A DNA stretch of 64,000 nt, from positions 13,624,773 through 13,688,772 of the forward strand of contig JALGQZ010000018.1 in the NCBI GenBank assembly GCA_023105745.1. Reading direction: 5' to 3'. This DNA comes from Austropuccinia psidii. Taxonomy: Eukaryota > Basidiomycota > Pucciniomycetes > Pucciniales > Sphaerophragmiaceae. A model generated the notes under the pieces. That model saw only the letters and a program-made list of their open reading frames with translations. It had not been told where the DNA came from and did no database searches. Shown here piece by piece: positions 23,942-35,673 of this stretch. The number at the start of each line of letters is the position of its first letter. Positions within the stretch are counted from its first letter, which is position 1. A program made the translations under genes and the position numbers.

Positions 23942-25852
23942 TGTAAGGTTTGTCTATGAAACCTCTGATAATAGTAACAAATATCAAGAGTACTATGACT
24001 TTGCTCAGTAGAAAATATAATATAATGAAATATTACAACCACAAATTCATATAATTATTAAAAATGATTTCTTAAGAAAATGGATTATTAATAAATATTA
24101 AATAATTAAAGAATCTGAATAATTATAATAAACTATAATTATTCTATTATTATTATAGTCACCAACATTTACAATAATAAGCAATAGAAAAGCTCTTGAT
24201 GAGAAAGCTATATGTGGAAAATAATAATAGGGTGTTGGTAAACCCATGTAAGCTTTTAGTAAAAACATGTAAGCCCTTACGTGTTTTTACTAAAAGATTT
24301 AAGGCCACAAATGACATTAAAAATGGCATTGTTAATGTCATTTTTGGCCTTAACAATGCCATAAATGGCCTCAAAAATGGCATGAATGGCATTAATAATT
24401 CCATTTATGGCATTAATAATGCCATTTATAGAATTAATGATGCCATTTATGGCATTAAAAATGCCATTTATAGCATTAATAATTCCCTTTATTGCATTTA
24501 TAATGTCATTTATGGCACTAATAATTCCCTCTATTGCATTGATAATTACTTTTATGGAATCAATAATTCCATTCATGGCATAAATAATGCCATCAATAAC
24601 CTTCAAAATGCCATTAAGGGAATTAATAATGCCCTTTATTGCATTTCTAATGCCATTAATGGCCTTCAAAATTCCATATATAGCCGTATTTCATTTAAAA
24701 ACCACCCCTTATGTTTTTTTACCATACAATTACATGTTTTTACAAATTAATGGCAAAAACACATAGGTTTTTAGTAAAAATACATAAGGGCTTATGTGGG
24801 TTTACCAACACCCTAATAGTATTTATCCACTTCTAAATAATTTGAGTATTACTTATAAAAGAAACATAACACACACGGTGCAGGGATAAATCTTATAGAA
24901 AAATTTTATATAAAAAATATATAGAATTTTGGAGAAAACTTACTTATAGTAATTATTCAATTCAATAAGTCAAAAAAACAACGTTTATAGTATTAAATGA
25001 TTTTTATATATCAAAAACACACCAAAAATAAATATTTCAAGAGATAGAATCAACCTCTGTATTATAAAATAAGATTTGAGAGTTTTCAGAGGAAGTTTGT
25101 GGATTTGAAAGATATTCTAAGAGTACAATTTTATATAACAAACTCTATTATTGGTCATTACAAAGATATAATCTGAATTCTATGATTTCAATTCTATATT
25201 TATAATTTTTAAAGAGCAAAATAATTTAATAATCACTTGAATAATATAAGATTTAATATTGAATAAAATATTTCCTGTTTAAAATGTCTGATTGATTGAA
25301 TGATGATTGGTGCTTGGTAGAAACAGCTATTTGAAGGCTCTTTTTATTCCTGCAGAGGAGCTCTCATGATTCATAATGGATATAGCAGGCGTGCTCAGGT
25401 CAAAATAAAAAATCAATGCTTAAAAATAAGGTTCTTAACTTAAGGTAGCTTATTTTTAATTCAAGTTTTAAGTTACCAACGGTATTATTAGATCCAAGTA
25501 GCTTTAATCCTCTTTTGGATTGTTTACTAACAGTTTACATATATTGAAGTTTATCCCATAAACAACTTAAAAATAAAGTTTCAAGCAGAAATTTCTTGAA
25601 TTGAATTTTGAATTTTTTTAAAGAAACCTCTATTTTCTTGAAGAATAATTAAAAAAGTTAATTTAAAGGCTAATTACCGATCAAACCTGTTTAAAAAACA
25701 TACCTAAAATTTGATGTATACATTTATACACAGATAGCATTAAATTGTAAGATTTGTGAGATTTACAAGCAAATCCATTAAGAATTGGATTGCTAATGAA
25801 TTTCTGAAGTTGTTTCTATTTTTCCTGGCAAAATAGCAATACACACCAAACC
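23942..25852 (-). repeat. Family B 5' LTR, copy 2, first part
   Basis: TGTAAGG start and the same content as 17792-19655. It is followed by LTR D at 25853 and resumes at 27766-27962 and 38042-38649 around the family A element. The pieces sum to about 2.1 kb without insertions, matching the 3' LTR. Confidence 0.8.
24230..24813. mobile_element. MITE 2 (duplicated with its host LTR)
   Basis: 584 bp with the same ends and flanks as MITE 1 (TAATAATA at 24222-24229, TAATAGTA at 24814-24821). It arose by the 6-kb duplication, not by a second transposition. It is 51 bp longer, mostly from extra units in the 21-bp array (24349-24680). Confidence 0.8.
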
Positions 25853-27760
25853 TGTGAGCTTTGAGGTATCTTTTACATACCCAAATAGGCCACAAATATC
25901 TTTGAAAATAAATTTTGAACTATTCATAACCCATAAGTCATGCATATATTCAAAATTCATTATTTTTTATTTCAGAAAAAATGAATAACTTTTTTGAGTA
26001 AGTAAATGCATGGATTTAAGGCCAGATTTGGATTCTACACAAAATTCACCTAGGGTAACTCCATAGAGTTAATAAGTTTAAATTAACTCTGATAGATGGT
26101 AATATGGAAGATACTTCAATACCACATCATCAATACCACATAAAAGAATTGTGAAAATTTTTCTTCTTCTTGATTTCATGCCAAAATAATGTGAATGTGA
26201 GAGATCCCATCTTACATATACACTAATAATAGTGTTATTCATGTTTTTGGCACTTAATATTATGGTATTCGTACATGCACCTTTGGTACACCCACAGTGG
26301 ATATCTCACTTTAAGCTTAAAATTCTATTTTGACGTAAAAAAATAGGCAAGGGGGACAAAAGACATCAAAGAGAGCCAGGGTACCCAACTTCTGAGGCCT
26401 CCAAGGCGTGGAAAGCTCCAAAGCTTGGATCCATGGCTGATCCTGGCCCAATTAGTATACCAAAGCCTTTTGGTAACTTGGTTAGCAATTTACAATCTCA
26501 TTAAATCATAAGAAAATAGCAAAGGAGCTGCTATTTTGACATGCCAAGGAGGTAAAGAGAAACTTAGACTACTGTAACCATGTGAATTCTTAATCATTCT
26601 CCATGGATAATCCCCAAAAGAGTAATTGAAACCCTTTTTGGACTATTATCCATTGATTTACCTCATAGCAACCAGCAATATAGTATTATTTGCAATTCTG
26701 CATAGAAATGAGGTAAAAAATTCAAAAATTCATTAAAAATACAATTCTTAATTAATCTTTCCAAACCTTTCAGTACCAATTAAAAAAAGTATACTTTACA
26801 TAAAGACAAAAATAAATCATACTTTTATAAGTAAAATGAAAAGTTTTTTTTACAGTCCATTTTTGATAATTTTACGTGAAACACTGAATCTTCAGAAATT
26901 CACAGAAAATACAACCTGTGATGAAATTTCCAATAAAATTGATAACTTTTAGAAATTAATTTTTATTTTGAAATAGAAGAAGATTAACAGTTGTTACTCC
27001 TTTTATTATTAACCATTTTTGTGTTGGTAGTCATGTAAAAGCATCAATTAAGTAATTATGATAATTTTACATGATAACAGATGATGCAATCATTAATAAA
27101 AAAGGATTACCGTTTTCTCACTCACTGGTTTCTCAGTTTGCTCCATGGAATGCCTCTGTGAGATGTCTTAGACTTAAAAGACGCCTCTTCTTTCTGTTTT
27201 TCCAAATCATCACATTATTCAATTATACCATTATTACCAACAAGTATTAGTTAATATTTTCTTAAGTGTTTTTTTCTTTCAGAATCAATCAGAAAGAGGT
27301 GAAATTATAGAAATCAACTATATATTTTTGTAATCCTGTTATAAATCCATTTTGATCCATTAGAACCACAACTATCTGTCAAATGTCTCTACCATTGTCT
27401 TTAATAGGTTCTTTGGAGTATTAGTGAGTGTTTTGTCTTAATTCTTGAAGTTTTTCTCTAGTAATTGTTTTATTCAAGAATTATATTTATAATTATTCTT
27501 GCAAAAGATAATTATATATTAAAATAATAAAGCTATGTTAATAAAGAGGTTTTATTATTAAATACTTCTTGTAATTGCTTCTTGAAGACAACTACTGCTT
27601 ACTGTTATAATCACTAGTAGTCAATAACCAGTAAAAGGAATAATTAATTAATTATGTAATTGTGGCTATAATAATTTTTCATTATTATATCTTATAAGAA
27701 CATTCATAGCATTGTTTATTAATAGTAATATTATCAACAGTTTCATAGACACATTTTACA
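25853..27760 (+). mobile_element. Solo LTR D, complete copy
   Basis: 1908 bp, starts TGTGAGCT, ends TTTTACA, flanked by perfect AAACC repeats (25848-25852 and 27761-27765). It sits inside the family B 5' LTR; the uninterrupted sequence is at about 11737 in the 3' LTR. No internal region is attached, hence a solo LTR. Confidence 0.85.
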
Positions 27761-27765
27761 AAACC

Positions 27766-27962
27766 TAAACTTGTGATAATGTTTAAACACTTATAAGTTT
27801 TAATTTTGAAGCCTATTTCAGCTTTTGATGTTCTTAAAACCTTGATTACAAGCTTGCATATTGAAATTTACTCTTTGACAGCTTGTAATTCCTGTCCAAA
27901 TTGGGATAAAACCAGTTTAAACCTCCATGTTTGATCAAAGTCTAATCTTAATTGTTAAATAA
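27766..27962 (-). repeat. Family B 5' LTR, middle part
   Basis: Continues the LTR after D and aligns with about 11740-11932 of the 3' LTR (TTTGACAGCTTGTAATTCC block). Its last five bases, AATAA, are the left target duplication of the family A element. Confidence 0.75.
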
Positions 27963-29789
27963 TGTAAGGTGTGGATATGAAACCTTGATCAAAAATCAAG
28001 TACTTTTCCTGTCCTCAAAATTGGTATAAGGTAAAAATAAATTAAAAATAGTAAGAAAATTATTTTTAAGAGAAAACACACCAAATTTATTGTTTATAAC
28101 TTTATTAGTATAAAATAATAATATTATGAAAATTCATTGTTTTACCAACAATAAAAATTTATCCAAAAAATACTCTACAAGAGATATTTAAGGCTACAAA
28201 AGAAATTTCTTCAAGAGCAATTTTAATTGAAACTAATTGAGCAAAGAACTGCAATCAATTAATTGAAGAATAAGGTCTTTAGAAAGAATATTAAAGAGAA
28301 AACACACCCAAAAGTGACCAGAGTGAATTTGGAAACAAAGTGACAAAGTTAACAGTGATGAAAGATGCTTTAATTCACTTTTTGGGGTGGCTCAGGGGTA
28401 AAAATGATCATAAAAGTTACAAACAATGATTATAATGATTTTTTCATGCGGTTAAAAGGCTTAAAATGATTTAAGAAAGGTTTTTGGAATCTTTTATTGA
28501 TTGGTTTAACAATGTTTAAACTAATTATAAAAGGAAAAGATTCTAACATGAAGAGAAAAGTGGGGCAAAGAAGACATTCTTTTATAGCCATCAATTCTCT
28601 TACTCCAAAAGTAAAATTTACTCTTGTCAGTCGTGAAAAACAGTTTGACAATGGAAAAGCCAATTATGGCATCATTGAACCCTGGTTTAGACCAAAAAAG
28701 GGCTGGTTTAAGCCATTTTTAGCCATTTTAGACCCTCAAATCAGCCATTACTATAGCAATACCTGGTCTAGAGCCTTCAAAGCACGTCAGAATGTGTGTA
28801 GGAGACGTAGAAACCAGTTAAAACTGTTTTTACTATGATTGTTTTATATTAAGGGTAGTTTTACCCTCTTGGCAACAGCTAAAACTACCCCAGTTGGTAT
28901 CAAAACCTCATCATCAATTGAGTCCACAGACCCTGTAACTCAATTCCAGGCCAAAAGTAATGAACCTTTGCGTGAATTTTGACACCACACACCTGTCAGC
29001 AAGGACTTTGGGGGTCTAGCTCCCCCTTAGAGCTTGAGTTCCTTTTCCCCCCCAAATTTAATCTTTCCAATTTATTTTTCCTTTAATTCCTCATCATGTA
29101 TTATACTTATAATTTACATATGTAATTCAATTGAGTTGTACAGCTCAATACATTAATAATTGATACCTCATATGTGAATCAAAGTTCACTTATGTAATAC
29201 ACACGCAAATTTTGACATTTCAATTGAATTCAATCAAAAATACTTTAATTCTTCATAACTTCTAAAATATACACAACACCTCAATTTTAACACAAATTTT
29301 GGTGATTAACACTACATGTGATGTGAATTAGATCAAAGTTTTGATAATTTTCAATTTTCATACAGAAAATACTAAAAACTTGATTCGAGCTTATTTAGAG
29401 TTGAGTTACAAAATTTTCACTCAGAGGTGACCCCACCTGATTTTTGATGAGGAATCCAATGGTGAAATGATTTTTATATGTTTATTTATTGGATAAAAAG
29501 CTATAATAATTTTTATTTAACTTTTTTCCAAATTTATTTATTTTTTTACAATTTTGTTAAAAATTCATTTTTACTTAATTTTTTCAAGTATAAATGTAAT
29601 TTTATAATTTCAAAATTTAATGTAATTTTATTTTGAAATTGTAATTCAATTTTTAATTGTGAATATAATTTTATATTTATATTTTGATTTTTATTTTAAT
29701 AATATGAATAAATTTATTTTATTTATATTTATATGTTAATTTTGTATTTGTGGTTTTTTGGGTATATGAAATTACCTCTAAGGCTCACA
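27963..29789 (-). repeat. Family A 3' LTR
   Basis: 1827 bp, TGTAAGGTGTGG to AAGGCTCACA on the plus strand. The bZIP palindrome at about 28916-28944 is damaged by an inserted C in one arm and by a substitution in the other. The TATA block is retained in reverse at about 28578. Confidence 0.95.
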
Positions 29790-29801
29790 TTCCCTCCCCC
29801 T
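29790..29801 (-). other. Family A polypurine tract
   Basis: AGGGGGAGGGAA on the minus strand, immediately before the TGTGAGCC of the 3' LTR and 12 bases after the integrase stop codon. Confidence 0.75.
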
Positions 29802-29813
29802 AAAAAAAGAATA

Positions 29814-31430
29814 TTACTTTGTAATATTGGTAGTTCTAGTGTGTTTGAATCTCCTGAGGATTTTGGTAGCTTCTGGTATATCTCTTTCTTCTAACCATTC
29901 ATCTTCACAAGTTGGGTCATTGTACCTAACAAGGTATTCCCTCACTTTCTTGGTTCTTAATTTTCTTTCCTTAAGAACTTCGGTCATTTTCTTAGTACCA
30001 GTTGTCTCAATAGGAGGTATAGCTTGGGGAATCTTATTCCTCAAGGGAAATTTCTCAGCATCACTAGATTTGTATGGCTTTACCAAGCTCACTGGAAATG
30101 TAGGATGCTTATTACTAAGTTCTTCAGATAATTCTACTTCAACAGCATTTTCTCCATGGAGGGCTTTAATAACAAAAGGTCCTGAAAGGGAGTATTTGAG
30201 CTTTTTACATCCTTTGATGTTATTGAATTTGGTGGTGGATACTAGTACTAAATCCCCTACCTTGAAATCTGGAGTGGCATGAGATTTGTCCCATTTATCT
30301 TTAGCATATGCAAATGAGTCTTCCATGCATTTTACTGCATTCTTTCTGGCTCTTTCTAGCATTCCTTTGAAGCTGTCAGCTGTAGGATGTATTTTAACCA
30401 AATCTTTCCTCAAAGAATCTTGGGGTAATTTGGGATTCCATCCTTTTTCCAAAATAGCAGGAGTCTCATTGGTACTGGCATTAATGGAGGTTTTGTATGC
30501 CAGCTCCACTGCAGGTAGAAGAGTACACCAATCATGGTTCAAACCATCACTATCTTTAAATTCAAGTCCATATGCACAAAATCTTCTTACCATGTCCTCT
30601 AAGTTCTGTATTATCCTTTCAGGTAGACCATCAGTTTGTGGGTGGTAGGCTGTAGAGAAGGATAGCTTAGTGCCAAATAACTGGTGAAGATTTGTCCATA
30701 GTGCTGAAGTAAATTTGGGATCCCTATCACTAATGATATTTGTAAATATCCCAGTCCATGACACTAATCTATTCCATATCAGAAGAGCTGTATCCATGGC
30801 TGTATCACCCTTGTGACATGGTAAAAAGATTGGAGTTTTACTGAATCTGTCCACAATTACTAGGCAAGCATTATAGCTTCTGTCACCTCCTGGTGGTAGG
30901 CCAGTTACCCAATCCATATGGACAATTTCCCAAGGTCTGCTTGGTTCTTGGATTTTTATCATATTTCCAAGTCTCTTGCCAGTGCATTTATTTGCCTTTT
31001 GGCATCTGTCACAGGTCTTGCAATACTCTGCAACATCATGCTGCCACATTGGCCACCATATGCAGGTCTCTACTTTCTCTCTTTCTCTGTCTTCAGACAG
31101 ATGTCCTGAAAAGGGGCTATCATGGCATTCTTTCAGTACAAGATTGATTAATGACCTGTCTACAACTGTCATTACACATGTGTGCTTGGCTCTGTGGTAA
31201 ATTATACCATCCAGTAGGTGAAATCTTCCTTCATCATAATATTTTTTCCATACTTCATCCAAGGCATGTATTAGAGAGTTGTCTTTACAGTCTTTGTTGA
31301 ATAATTGGCATAAATTGCTATAATTCCTATCTTTAGTGTAACTACTTCTAACTTCTTCAAAGAAGGTGGTGTTCAAGTCTGTCACACTTATTCCTTCTAT
31401 TAGGATTTGTGGTGAAGCCTCTTCTGACAC
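29814..31430 (-). pseudogene. Family A integrase with chromodomain (intact frame, cut off from RT by one stop)
   Basis: 538 codons from the first Met; the same frame continues up to a stop at 31488. The HHCC zinc finger is H103, H110, C140, C143. The catalytic core has D173 (M-D-W-V-T), D235 (S-D-R-D-P-K-F) and E271 (P-E-R-I-I-Q), a DD35E spacing. A GPF-type block (S-G-P-F-V-I-K-A-L-H) lies near residue 410. A chromodomain-like end (Y-L-V-R-Y-N-D-P then D-E-W-L-E) follows at about 496-532. Chromodomain integrases direct insertion to particular chromatin. The domain itself looks intact, but upstream stops would block synthesis as part of Gag-Pol. Confidence 0.9.
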
Positions 31431-31487
31431 ATAAGCAGGATTATCAATATTATTTGGTAATGGCCATCTGCTTAGTCCATCTGCATT

Positions 31488-32576
31488 CTAATGAATATTC
31501 CCATCCTTATGAACAATGGTCATATTGCCTCTGTATTCTTGTATGTCTATTTGCCATCTGAGCATATGTCTATTGGGTGTTTCCATGCTTAAAAGTGATT
31601 TGACAGCTGTAAAATTTGTTATCACCTCAAAAACACATCCCTCCAAGAAGTAGTTCAATTTTTCCAAGGCCCAGACAAGACATAGACATTCCATTTGACT
31701 TGCTCCATATCTGGCGTCAGTTGGTTTGATTTGCCTGGATATGAAACATACGGGTCTTTCTAGAGGTTTATCATTTATCATCTGAACTTGGTGAAGTGCA
31801 GCACCCAGTCCATCCCCTGATGCATCAATATACAGTTTGAAAGGCAATTTAAAGTCTGGCATCAGTAAGAGTGGAGCAGTGGTCAAGGCGTCTCTCAGAG
31901 ACTCAAAAGCTTTGACTCTGTCAACAGTCATTTCAAATACTGTGTCTTTGTCACACAATTCATAAAGTGGTCTTGCTATGGATGCAAAATCTTTAATGTG
32001 TTGCCTGTAATATCCTGCAAAACCTAAGAATGACTGAATTTCCTTCTTGTTCTGAGGCATGGTTTTTAGCAATACTTCTGCAACTTTTTTTTTTTCAATT
32101 CCAAGGGACAAACCAGATACAACATGTCCTAGTGCTTTAAGTTCCTTAAATCCAAAATGGCATTTCTTCAAGGAGATTTTCATGCTTACTGATTGAATTT
32201 TTGTCAAATCTCTGTACAATCTGTACATGTGCTCCTCCCAAGTCTTGAAACAGGCAATAATGTCATCAATGTAAATGATTAACCATCCCTCTGAGAGTTC
32301 TTCAAGGAAGATTTCATTCATCATTCTTTGGAAGTGTGAAGGTGCATTTTTGATACCAAAGGGCATCCTCAAGTATTCATACACTCCACAATGAACAATA
32401 ATTCTTAAGTATTTTCTTGCTCTTGGTGTCACCACATTTTGATGGAATCCTTTAAGGGCATCCATAGTGGTTATATACACTGCTTGAGATATTTTAGTAA
32501 GGTAAATTTGGATTTTTGGTATTGGGTATCTATCTGGAACAGTGTAAGTGTTCAGAGCCCTAAAGTCCCCAACCAT
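31488..32576 (-). pseudogene. Family A reverse transcriptase and RNase H
   Basis: 362 codons, in frame with the segments on either side but bounded by stops (TGA at 32577-32579 upstream and TAG at 31488-31490). RT: D39 (T-T-M-D-A), [10 protein letters not shown] at about 71-80, and Y-I-D-D at 102-105. RNase H: D251 (Y-I-D-A-S-G) and E296 (Q-M-E-C-L-C), but Asn321 in I-T-N-F-T where an Asp is usual. It copies element RNA into DNA. RT motifs are complete; RNase H is probably impaired. Confidence 0.9.
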
Positions 32577-32846
32577 TCAGGATTTTCCATTATGCCATGC
32601 CACTATGACTGGTGTATTTATTTCTACTTCTTCATTGTGGCCTACTTTTCTTATCACACCAAGGTCCAGAAGTTCTTTGATATGAATTTCTGGAGCTTCT
32701 CTTGAATTTGGACTTTCTGGATATGCAGGTCTTCTTAAAAGTGGTGGATAAGGTCTCTCAATGTTAAGAATTATGTCAACTTCATGACCAATAATTGCAC
32801 CTAGAGGTTCTTTGTCTGAAGCAAATGCTCCTCTGTGGTCATACAA
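32577..32846 (-). pseudogene. Family A pol, segment joining protease to RT
   Basis: 89 codons with the pre-RT motifs G-H-E-V-D-I, P-Y-P-P-L-L-R-R-P and V-I-R-K-V-G-H-N-E-E-V. It is in frame with the RT that follows and separated from it only by a TGA codon. Upstream, between 32847 and 33109, the frame is broken by several stops and a frameshift near 32990. Confidence 0.8.
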
Positions 32847-33109
32847 AAGGGAAGAAAGTTCATTTTCTTGTTTATCAGTCAGATGAAGGCTTATTTCACC
32901 CTTATTTAACTGTTCAGACTTGAATTTCTCTAGCTCTAAGTTGACTGGTGATACTTTGTTTACTGTAATTTGTCTTTTAAGTGGTAAAAGGCAAATTATT
33001 GACGCTTATTGTCTCCAATCGTAAATTATCTGTCTTTGTTGTTATGCAAATCTATCCCATACATGATCAAATAGTCATTTCCCAATATAAAATGGGTACT
33101 AGAGCAATT

Positions 33110-33412
33110 TCACATAACAACAAATTCAACTGCGATTCTTAAGTTCCCATTTATGTGTGGGAATATGACATTGGTCTCAAAAATTCCCAATGCTTTCATT
33201 GGATTACTTGCACTGTTGAATTTTATATTATCAATTGGTAACGATTGGTCTTCAAAATTTGGTACACAAGTCTTAAGAAAATATTTTCCAACACAAGAGC
33301 AGAAGGCTCCTGGGTCAAGCAAAAGTTTGGTGGGCTTGTTGCCAATCACCACTTCTGTTATACAGGAGTTACCAGGTGTATAACCTTTTCCCCTGTTTGG
33401 TTTTCTTTTCAT
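33110..33412 (-). pseudogene. Family A aspartic protease
   Basis: 100 codons with the active-site box L-L-L-D-P-G-A-F-C (Asp retained, Pro where Ser or Thr is usual), followed by F-N-S-A-S-N-P-M, I-F-E-T-N-V-I-F-P-H and V-E-F-V-V-M. A TGA ends the frame; the I-L-G-N-D-Y-L motif of the fold continues after it (about 33070). It would process the Gag-Pol polyprotein. Confidence 0.75.
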
Positions 33413-33541
33413 AAGTTGTGCATCTTGAACTTTTTATAAATCAAGTTGACCATTGCTCAATTGTGGAAAGTGGGAATAAGATTCCATGATGTCAAAAGTG
33501 GCATTGATATTTTCTATATCTTTTGAAGATTCAGAAAATAT

Positions 33542-33943
33542 TTATGACTTATCATCTAAATTTTCTTCAATTATGTCATCTTTTTCAACATCAGGTTCCT
33601 TTTCAATATCAATTTCATTGATTTTTCCCTTCTTTTGACATGTATTGGCTGAATGGGTGGTTCTTTGGAAAATATGGCACTTTCTGACTGTATCTGCAAA
33701 TTTATACTTAATATTATTAGAATTTTCTTTGGGGTTTTTGTCCACAGAATCTTTCCAAGGTGTATTAAACCTTGTTTTGAGATTCACCCTACCAGAACCA
33801 ATTTTGGTTCTGGTGGTTACTTCTTCTAATATATTGATAATACCCTCTGCTGAAGATTGTTCAGTAGTCCTGCTTATGATAGAATGCTCTAAGTCACCTC
33901 CACATTGTCTCAGAATTTTTCTATGGATCATAAATTCTGACAT
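33542..33943 (-). pseudogene. Family A gag C-terminus with damaged zinc knuckle
   Basis: 133 codons: helical F-M-I-H-R-K-I-L-R-Q-C-G-G-D-L-E, a basic segment, then C-H-I-F-Q-R-T-T-H-S-A-N-T-C. This has the spacing of a CCHC knuckle, but Phe replaces the second Cys. An acidic linker follows (E-K-E-P-D-V-E-K-D-D). In-frame stops separate it from the protease (33540-33412) and, at 34085, from the upstream gag segment. Confidence 0.75.
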
Positions 33944-34084
33944 GTCAGGATATAATGCTGTTAATCTTTCTTTTTGTTGGCAAAACCATGGTAAAGCTTT
34001 GTCTTTATCAGCATTAAATTTGGAAGATTCAAAGGCTGTTTCAACTTTAAACCTCCAAGCATCATTTGCCCATTTGTTAATGAT

Positions 34085-35398
34085 TTAGGTTTTCCACCAA
34101 GTCCAACTCTGGTGTCGATGTGCTTGTCTTATTTTGATGTACCATCTGTGAGCTGATTTGGTAAACAAGGTTTTAAATCTGGCTGTTACCAATCTGTCTG
34201 GTAATTCAAAATCCTCTTTGATCATGTCAATACCTTTAATGAATTCCATATGGTCATACTCTCCTTCACCACTGAAGTGAGGCCATTCTTTAAGTTTTGG
34301 AACTTCTTTCAAAAGTTCTTGGCCCATTGATGGTTCTAAGCTATGAAAGGAAGTAGAAAATTCATTTTTTAACTGTGAATTTTTAATATCTAAAACTTGT
34401 GGATTGGGAATTATTGCATCTTCATTTTGATTCAGAGGTGTAGACATTCTTGGTAAAGTGTTTAGCAGTTGTTCAATATCATTCATTTTACTGTTGTTAC
34501 ACCTTTGTGAATTTCTCAATTCATGTTGCAAGTTTTGTATAGAGTTTATGACATTCTTTTTATGATCATCCTCTTCATATGTTAGCTCATTCCATAATTC
34601 TGTTTGTTTAGTATTATCAGATATAACTTCATTTAACTTTATTGTTAATTTTGATATTTCCCCTCTTGAGGTATCAAAATGCTTTTTAAGGGCAACTATA
34701 TTTGTCTTTAATTCAGCAAATGATTTTGAAATATTATCAAGAGCTTTTTTATCATCTTCTTTGATAGTTCTTATGGCTTGTTTTATTCTTGTCTCAATTA
34801 TGTCATCAATATTGAATTTAGAATATTTGTCTGTTAATTCTTTAATGATGGCAGATTGTTCATTTATCTTAATTCCAAAAAAATTATCATTATTGAAAAT
34901 TTTGATTGTTCTTAAAGCTCTTTCAAAGCATTTAAGTTTATCATTTATTTGGCTCAGACCTGAATTATTTGTTTTAAGATTGTCACAAATTGATGTATTT
35001 TTATCAGAAAGATGACTTTTTACGTCAGAAATAGCTTTATACAACTCTGGAATACAATCAAAAGTATCAGAAATCATTTTTGATATTTTAATCTGGCTTC
35101 CTCCTTCTTTTGTAATTCCATCATGGTTCTGGCCATCTGAAATACATTTTCCATGGCATCCTGTTGAATCTTTGGGATTCTGTAGCCCTGGCTGTAAGGT
35201 TTTGGGGATGGTTCCTTCCCTTTGCCCTTGTTTGGAGTTTGTGGCTGCTTTTTCACATTGAAATTGCTGCTGCTGGCCACTGGGGCTGTTTTGCGCACTG
35301 GTTTGGGTGGTGGAGGGTTGTTTTTCCCCCATTCTAGTGTCAAAAGCATCATGTTTTTCTTTTCCATCAATGGATGCCATCCATTGAGCAATTTGCAA
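34085..35398 (-). pseudogene. Family A gag, central part with coiled coil
   Basis: 437 codons, ended by a TAA at 34085-34087, with the same frame resuming beyond it (I-I-N-K-W-A-N-D). Residues 1-105 are Gln/Ser/Lys-rich. Residues about 140-310 form a long Lys/Glu/Ile/Leu-rich, coiled-coil-like stretch. The C-terminal 70 are the retrotransposon gag core (L-K-E-W-P-H-F-S-G-E-G-E-Y, A-H-R-W-Y, W-T-W-W). A second frame (35074-35673) is open over the first 325 bases and stops at TGA 35074-35076, overlapping an ATG of this frame at 35075-35077. The conserved gag fold probably begins at or near that ATG. Confidence 0.8.
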
Positions 35399-35673
35399 GT
35401 ATTGGGATGGCCCAGGAATTCTCCCACAGTCAGGTCAGAATTCATGCAATTCTTCCACAGGTCTGCAAGGATCTGGTACTCCTTGAACTGAAGTGCATTG
35501 TTGTATGCACTGTGGCTGGCTTTGTATATGTCCACTGAGGCTTGTTGTAGTGGTGTCAGCTCTTTTTGAAGGTAAAATGGTATTATCAGCTTCAGAATGA
35601 CCCATGTTAGTTGTTTGGAAGTCATCAACTGACCCTTTTCCTTCTGTACCTGATTGGCCTCTGCCATAATCAC
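35074..35673 (-). CDS. Family A gag N-terminal frame overlapping another open frame
   Basis: 199 codons with no stop. N-terminal half: helical (L-W-K-N-C-M-N-S-D-L-T-V-G-E-F-L-G-H), then L-L-N-G-W-H-P-L, which resembles L-M-K-G-W-T-P-M in family B gag. The middle is Pro/Lys-rich (G-K-G-K-E-P-S-P-K-P). The end is Q-G-Y-R-I-P-K and E-L-Q-K-K-E-E-A-R-L. The whole ORF lies over the 35435-35737 and 34085-35398 frame. It stops in an ATGA overlap, which could allow termination-reinitiation or a -1 shift in the AAAAA run. I believe this is the true gag N-terminal frame; no product has been shown. Confidence 0.5.
   Translation of the reverse strand: MIMAEANQVQKEKGQLMTSKQLTWVILKLIIPFYLQKELTPLQQASVDIYKASHSAYNNALQFKEYQILADLWKNCMNSDLTVGEFLGHPNTCKLLNGWHPLMEKKNMMLLTLEWGKNNPPPPKPVRKTAPVASSSNFNVKKQPQTPNKGKGKEPSPKPYSQGYRIPKIQQDAMENVFQMARTMMELQKKEEARLKYQK

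Larger units (their letters stand above)
21371..27566. repeat. Tandem duplication, unit 2 (6.2 kb)
   Basis: Second copy of 15752-21370. It keeps the 527-bp gag segment missing from unit 1 and has a MITE 51 bp longer. Scattered substitutions throughout (a few per 100 bases) show the copies are not an assembly echo. Confidence 0.85.

Noticed and set aside
15752..27566. The duplicated block as an assembly artefact
   Set aside because: The two units differ by scattered substitutions, a 527-bp indel and a satellite length change, which a simple assembly echo would not create.
28497..28838. 113-codon plus-strand frame in the family A 3' LTR, partly conserved in the 5' LTR (36744-36986)
   Set aside because: It lies antisense to the element in U3, spans the conserved TATA block, and is broken in the other LTR. 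Shared ancestry of the LTRs explains the similarity.
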